A stretch of 24,096 nucleotides of DNA from assembly GCA_046260445.1 (NCBI GenBank), contig JBHEPF010000170.1, forward strand, positions 1 to 24,096. The letters are read 5' to 3'. Made by a program: the position numbers and the translations under genes. Below, piece by piece: positions 21,627 through 24,096 of the stretch; the stretch's first letter is position 1; the number at the start of each line of letters is the position of its first letter. Below the pieces are notes generated by a model that searched no databases, was not told the DNA's origin, and worked only from the letters and a program-made list of their open reading frames with translations. The stretch is from F2B08 sp046260445. GTDB lineage: Bacteria > Actinomycetota > Actinomycetes > Actinomycetales > Dermatophilaceae.

Positions 21627-22825
21627 GGCATGCTCGTCTTTCGTTCCGGGGAGTAGTGGGGCAGGGGCCGGGTCCGGCAGGCGACGGTCTCGGTCCGGTG
21701 CAGGAGGGACACCTCGAGGTGCAGCTCGGTGCCCGGCTCGGCCATCGCCGGGACGACCCGGGCCATGCCGATGTGACGCTGGAGGACCGGGGAGTACATG
21801 ACGCTCGTCGCATACCCGACCTGATCGCCGGACCCGTCGCGCAACCAGGACTCCCACGGCAGCGGGTGCTCGTCCTTGGAAGGGAGCAGTCCGGCGTCCC
21901 GGTGCAACCGGTCCCATGCCTGCCAGTCGATGACGATGCCGGTCGTCGCCCACCGGCTCGATCCCTCCGTGAGCTCGAGTCGGATCGCGTCGCTGCCGAT
22001 GAACCGCCGCCCCTCTCGCACACCCCGCAGCATCCATCCCATGCCGAGCTCGCTCGGGGTCACTCGCTGCTCGTCGCTCCAGGCCAGCGTCGAGTCGGTC
22101 CAGTCGACGTCGACGAGCGGCAGCCCTGCCTCGATCCGCAGCATGCCGAGTGCGTCCTCACCGAACGGACGCAGGCCGTGCCCCTTCCCCGCGGCGAGGA
22201 CGGCGTCGAGCACGTCGAGGCAACGTTCCCGCGGCACGGTGAGCTCATACCCGAGATCACCGGTGAAGCCGGTCCTGGAGAGCACCACATCGGCCCCGGC
22301 GAGCTGCGTCGGGGTGAGGTCGAAGTGGCCCAACCGGCCCACGTCGTCGGTGAGGGCGCCCAGCACCCGCGCCGAGCGCGGACCCTGGACGGCGAGCATG
22401 CCGTGCTCCTCGCTCACATCGGTGAGGTCGACCTTGAGCGGGCCCCGGTGCGCCGTGAGCCAGGCGAGCGCCGGTCGCGCGGACGTGAGGACGAACTCTT
22501 CGACGTCGTGGCGGAACAGCACGCCGTCCTCCATGACGAACCCGCGGTCGTCACACCAGAGGGTGTATGCCGCCCGCCCCGACCGCATGCCCGTCACATC
22601 GCGGACCATCACCCGGGAGAGGAACCGCTCGGCGTCCGGTCCCCCGACTCGGTACTTGTAGAGCGGCGAGGTGTCGAAGATCCCGACGCTGTGGCGCACG
22701 GCGAAGTACTCGTGCTTTGGCGCATGGGAGTAGCGGAGCGAGGAGAGGTAGCCCTGCCAGTGGGTGTAGAGATGCTGGTCGTTGAGGGCGCTGAGGCGCT
22801 CGTGGAAAGGCGTCGTCGCCACCAT
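21623..22825 (-). CDS. GcvT-like aminomethyltransferase family protein
   Basis: A 400-residue protein of the GcvT/T-protein family, whose members bind tetrahydrofolate and transfer C1 units. Recognisable segments are EYFAVRHSVGIFDTSPLYKYRVGGPDAERFLSRV near the N-terminus, GMLAVQGPRSARVL, SRTGFTGDLGYELTVP and DALGMLRIEAGLPLVDVDW (the folate-site region), followed by a C-terminal barrel (GYATSVMYSPVLQRHIGMA). The rest of the glycine-cleavage genes (gcvP, gcvH) are absent here, and it is not a close GcvT match by eye, so a specialised role is likely: DMSP-demethylase, sarcosine-type or other demethylation. ATG 22825 lies 7 nt after the -10-like TATGCT; ATG 22837 is possible. Its stop overlaps the start of the FAD oxidoreductase gene. 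Confidence 0.82.
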   Translation of the reverse strand: MVATTPFHERLSALNDQHLYTHWQGYLSSLRYSHAPKHEYFAVRHSVGIFDTSPLYKYRVGGPDAERFLSRVMVRDVTGMRSGRAAYTLWCDDRGFVMEDGVLFRHDVEEFVLTSARPALAWLTAHRGPLKVDLTDVSEEHGMLAVQGPRSARVLGALTDDVGRLGHFDLTPTQLAGADVVLSRTGFTGDLGYELTVPRERCLDVLDAVLAAGKGHGLRPFGEDALGMLRIEAGLPLVDVDWTDSTLAWSDEQRVTPSELGMGWMLRGVREGRRFIGSDAIRLELTEGSSRWATTGIVIDWQAWDRLHRDAGLLPSKDEHPLPWESWLRDGSGDQVGYATSVMYSPVLQRHIGMARVVPAMAEPGTELHLEVSLLHRTETVACRTRPLPHYSPERKTSMP

Positions 22826-22832
22826 GGCAGCG

Positions 22833-22838
22833 AGCATA
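22833..22838 (-). promoter_or_regulatory. -10 element TATGCT before the GcvT-like gene
   Basis: On the minus strand TATGCT, a TANNNT match, ends 7 nt before the ATG at 22825. It overlaps the alternative ATG at 22837, which favours 22825 as the true start. Confidence 0.4.
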
Positions 22839-22867
22839 CGGGGTGGGACCTGCGTGACGACGTGGGG

Positions 22868-22873
22868 AATGAT
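22868..22873 (+). promoter_or_regulatory. -10-like AATGAT, leaderless start of the ABC1 kinase gene
   Basis: AATGAT fits NANNNT and ends 6 nt before the GTG at 22880. No Shine-Dalgarno sequence is present. The promoter looks intact although the gene does not. Confidence 0.4.
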
Positions 22874-22879
22874 GGCCCG

Positions 22880-24096
22880 GTGAACACCGCGTCCCGCAGC
22901 CGATACGCCGATCTCGTCCGACTCCTCATGCGCTACGGGCGCTCCGACCTCGTCTCAGGCGCCCAGCCCGACGAGTTCGCCGTCGGGGAGTCGTCCGCGG
23001 CGCAGAGCAGCGAGGTCGACCTTCTCCCCCGGTCTACACCGAGGCGCTGACCCGGCTCCAGGACCTCTTCGTCGAGTTCGACGAGGAGCCGCTCGCCGCT
23101 GCGTCGCTGGGGCAGGTGCACAAGGCGGTCACCCGTTCCGGCCGGGACGTCGTCGTCAAGGTGCAGCGGCCCGACGTCCGCGAGACGGTCCGCGACGACA
23201 TGGAGGTCCTCGGCACCATCGCGGAGACGGCCGACAAGCGCACCTCGATCGGCAAGCAGTACGGACTCGCCCAGCTCCTCGGCCAGTTCCGCCGCTCCCT
23301 CATCGGTGAGCTCGACTACCGGCGCGAGGCGAAGAACCTGCTGCGCTTCATCGATCTGACGAGGGACTACGACCTCCTCGTCGTTCCCGAGCCGATCCTC
23401 CAGCTCACGACGAGCCGGGTGCTGACGATGGAGGACGGGCGACTGGCGCTGCTCGACCTCGGCATGGTCGCCACGGTGCCTTCCCGCGTCCAGGACCACG
23501 TCGTCAAGCTCCTGCTCGCGATCAGCGACGGAGATGGTGAGGAGGCCGCGCGGATCCTCGCCGACATGGGGCACCCGGTCGACGGCTATGACGCGGCGGC
23601 GTTCCGGGACGACGTGACCCACCTCGTGAGCGAGGCGGTCGCGAGCGGAGCCGACCTGCAGGCGGGCACCGTGCTCGTCGAGCTGTCCCGTCTCTCCGGC
23701 GTCCACGGTCTGCGCCCGCCGGCCGAGATGTCGATGATCGGCAAGGCGCTGCTCAACCTCGACCAGGCGACGGCCCACCTCGACCCCGAGTTCGCGCCCG
23801 CCGCGGCGATCAGGGACAACGTGAGCGAGATCTTCGCCAGCTCGCTCAAGACCTCTCCCGCGGGCATCCTGGCGGCAGCGATCGAGGCCAAGGAGTCCAC
23901 CGCCCAGCTGCCCAAGCGCGCCAACCGCATCCTCGACTCCCTGGCCGCGGGCGAGCTCAACGTCCATGTCGACGCCATCGACGAGCATCGGCTGCACCTC
24001 GCGCTGCAGCGGGTCGCGAACCGGCTCACCCTCGGCATCATCATCGCCGCGACGATCATCGGCGCCGCGATGATGATGCGTGTCGAGACCGACACG
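22880..24096 (+). pseudogene. ABC1/UbiB-family atypical kinase with internal losses and a frameshift (3' end outside window)
   Basis: From GTG 22880 the frame encodes NTASRSRYADLVRLLMRYG, typical of the actinobacterial AarF/UbiB start, then meets a frameshift in a C-run (23026-23030, one C short); without it DLLPPVYTEALTRLQD continues to the window end. Compared with the family as I recall it, three segments are missing: before DLLP (the part with the KxGQ motif, about 27 residues), after LTRLQD (about 25), and between SRVLTME and DGRLALLDLGM (about 50, including the HADPHPGN catalytic loop). Still present are AAASLGQVH, the VVVKVQ lysine, the ELDYRREA segment and LLDLG. The C-terminus has a membrane segment (LGIIIAATIIGAAMMM). 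It cannot be an active kinase as read. Pseudogene decay or an assembly artefact are both possible. Confidence 0.75.

Overview
The window comes from a high-GC chromosome that looks like Actinomycetota, probably a Micrococcales lineage such as Intrasporangiaceae (lineage is inference). Reasons: roughly 70% GC by eye, strong G/C third positions, GTG starts, a mycoredoxin tail, a DesA3/Rv3230c-type desaturase plus reductase pair, MurJ, and many start codons placed 6-7 nt after a NANNNT -10 hexamer, the actinobacterial leaderless pattern. No phage, IS element, CRISPR array, rRNA or plasmid gene was seen. There is one tRNA (Leu, CAG).

Layout. 1-3.8 kb: end of a mycoredoxin gene, a small secreted His/Cys protein, an AraC regulator, a small HNH protein, a DUF3422 membrane protein, then tRNA-Leu and its terminator. 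3.9-8 kb: an exported alpha/beta-hydrolase fused through one membrane helix to an ABC ATPase, followed by its ABC-2 permease and a very stable hairpin. 8-12.7 kb: homocysteine S-methyltransferase, malic enzyme, an M50-like membrane peptidase, a 19-bp tandem repeat, a twice-frameshifted gene and a thiamine-binding MTH1187 protein. 12.7-17.3 kb: murJ and a TPR protein on the minus strand, then a convergent pair of an ArgE/DapE-type deacylase and a dimethylargininase-like hydrolase, each preceded by a copy of the same hairpin-forming repeat. 17.3-19.9 kb: a ferredoxin-type reductase and a fatty acyl desaturase, behind a palindromic operator. 20-22.8 kb: a translationally coupled GcvT-like and FAD-oxidoreductase pair. 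22.9 kb to the end: an ABC1/UbiB kinase gene that has lost its KxGQ and catalytic-loop segments and carries a frameshift.

Possible joint functions: the desaturase and reductase form a membrane-lipid desaturation unit; the hydrolase-ABC protein and permease form one exporter-like complex with an extracellular enzyme; the deacylase and dimethylargininase may share regulation and perhaps related N-substituted amino-acid substrates; the GcvT-like protein and FAD enzyme may carry out folate-linked oxidative demethylation.

The least conventional signals are (1) a heptamer, CGCATAC, strongly over-represented on both strands and in all reading frames, (2) the paired structured repeats at 14.9 and 17.2 kb, (3) the hydrolase-TM-ABC fusion, and (4) a nearly uniform leaderless promoter geometry. 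All counts were made by eye.
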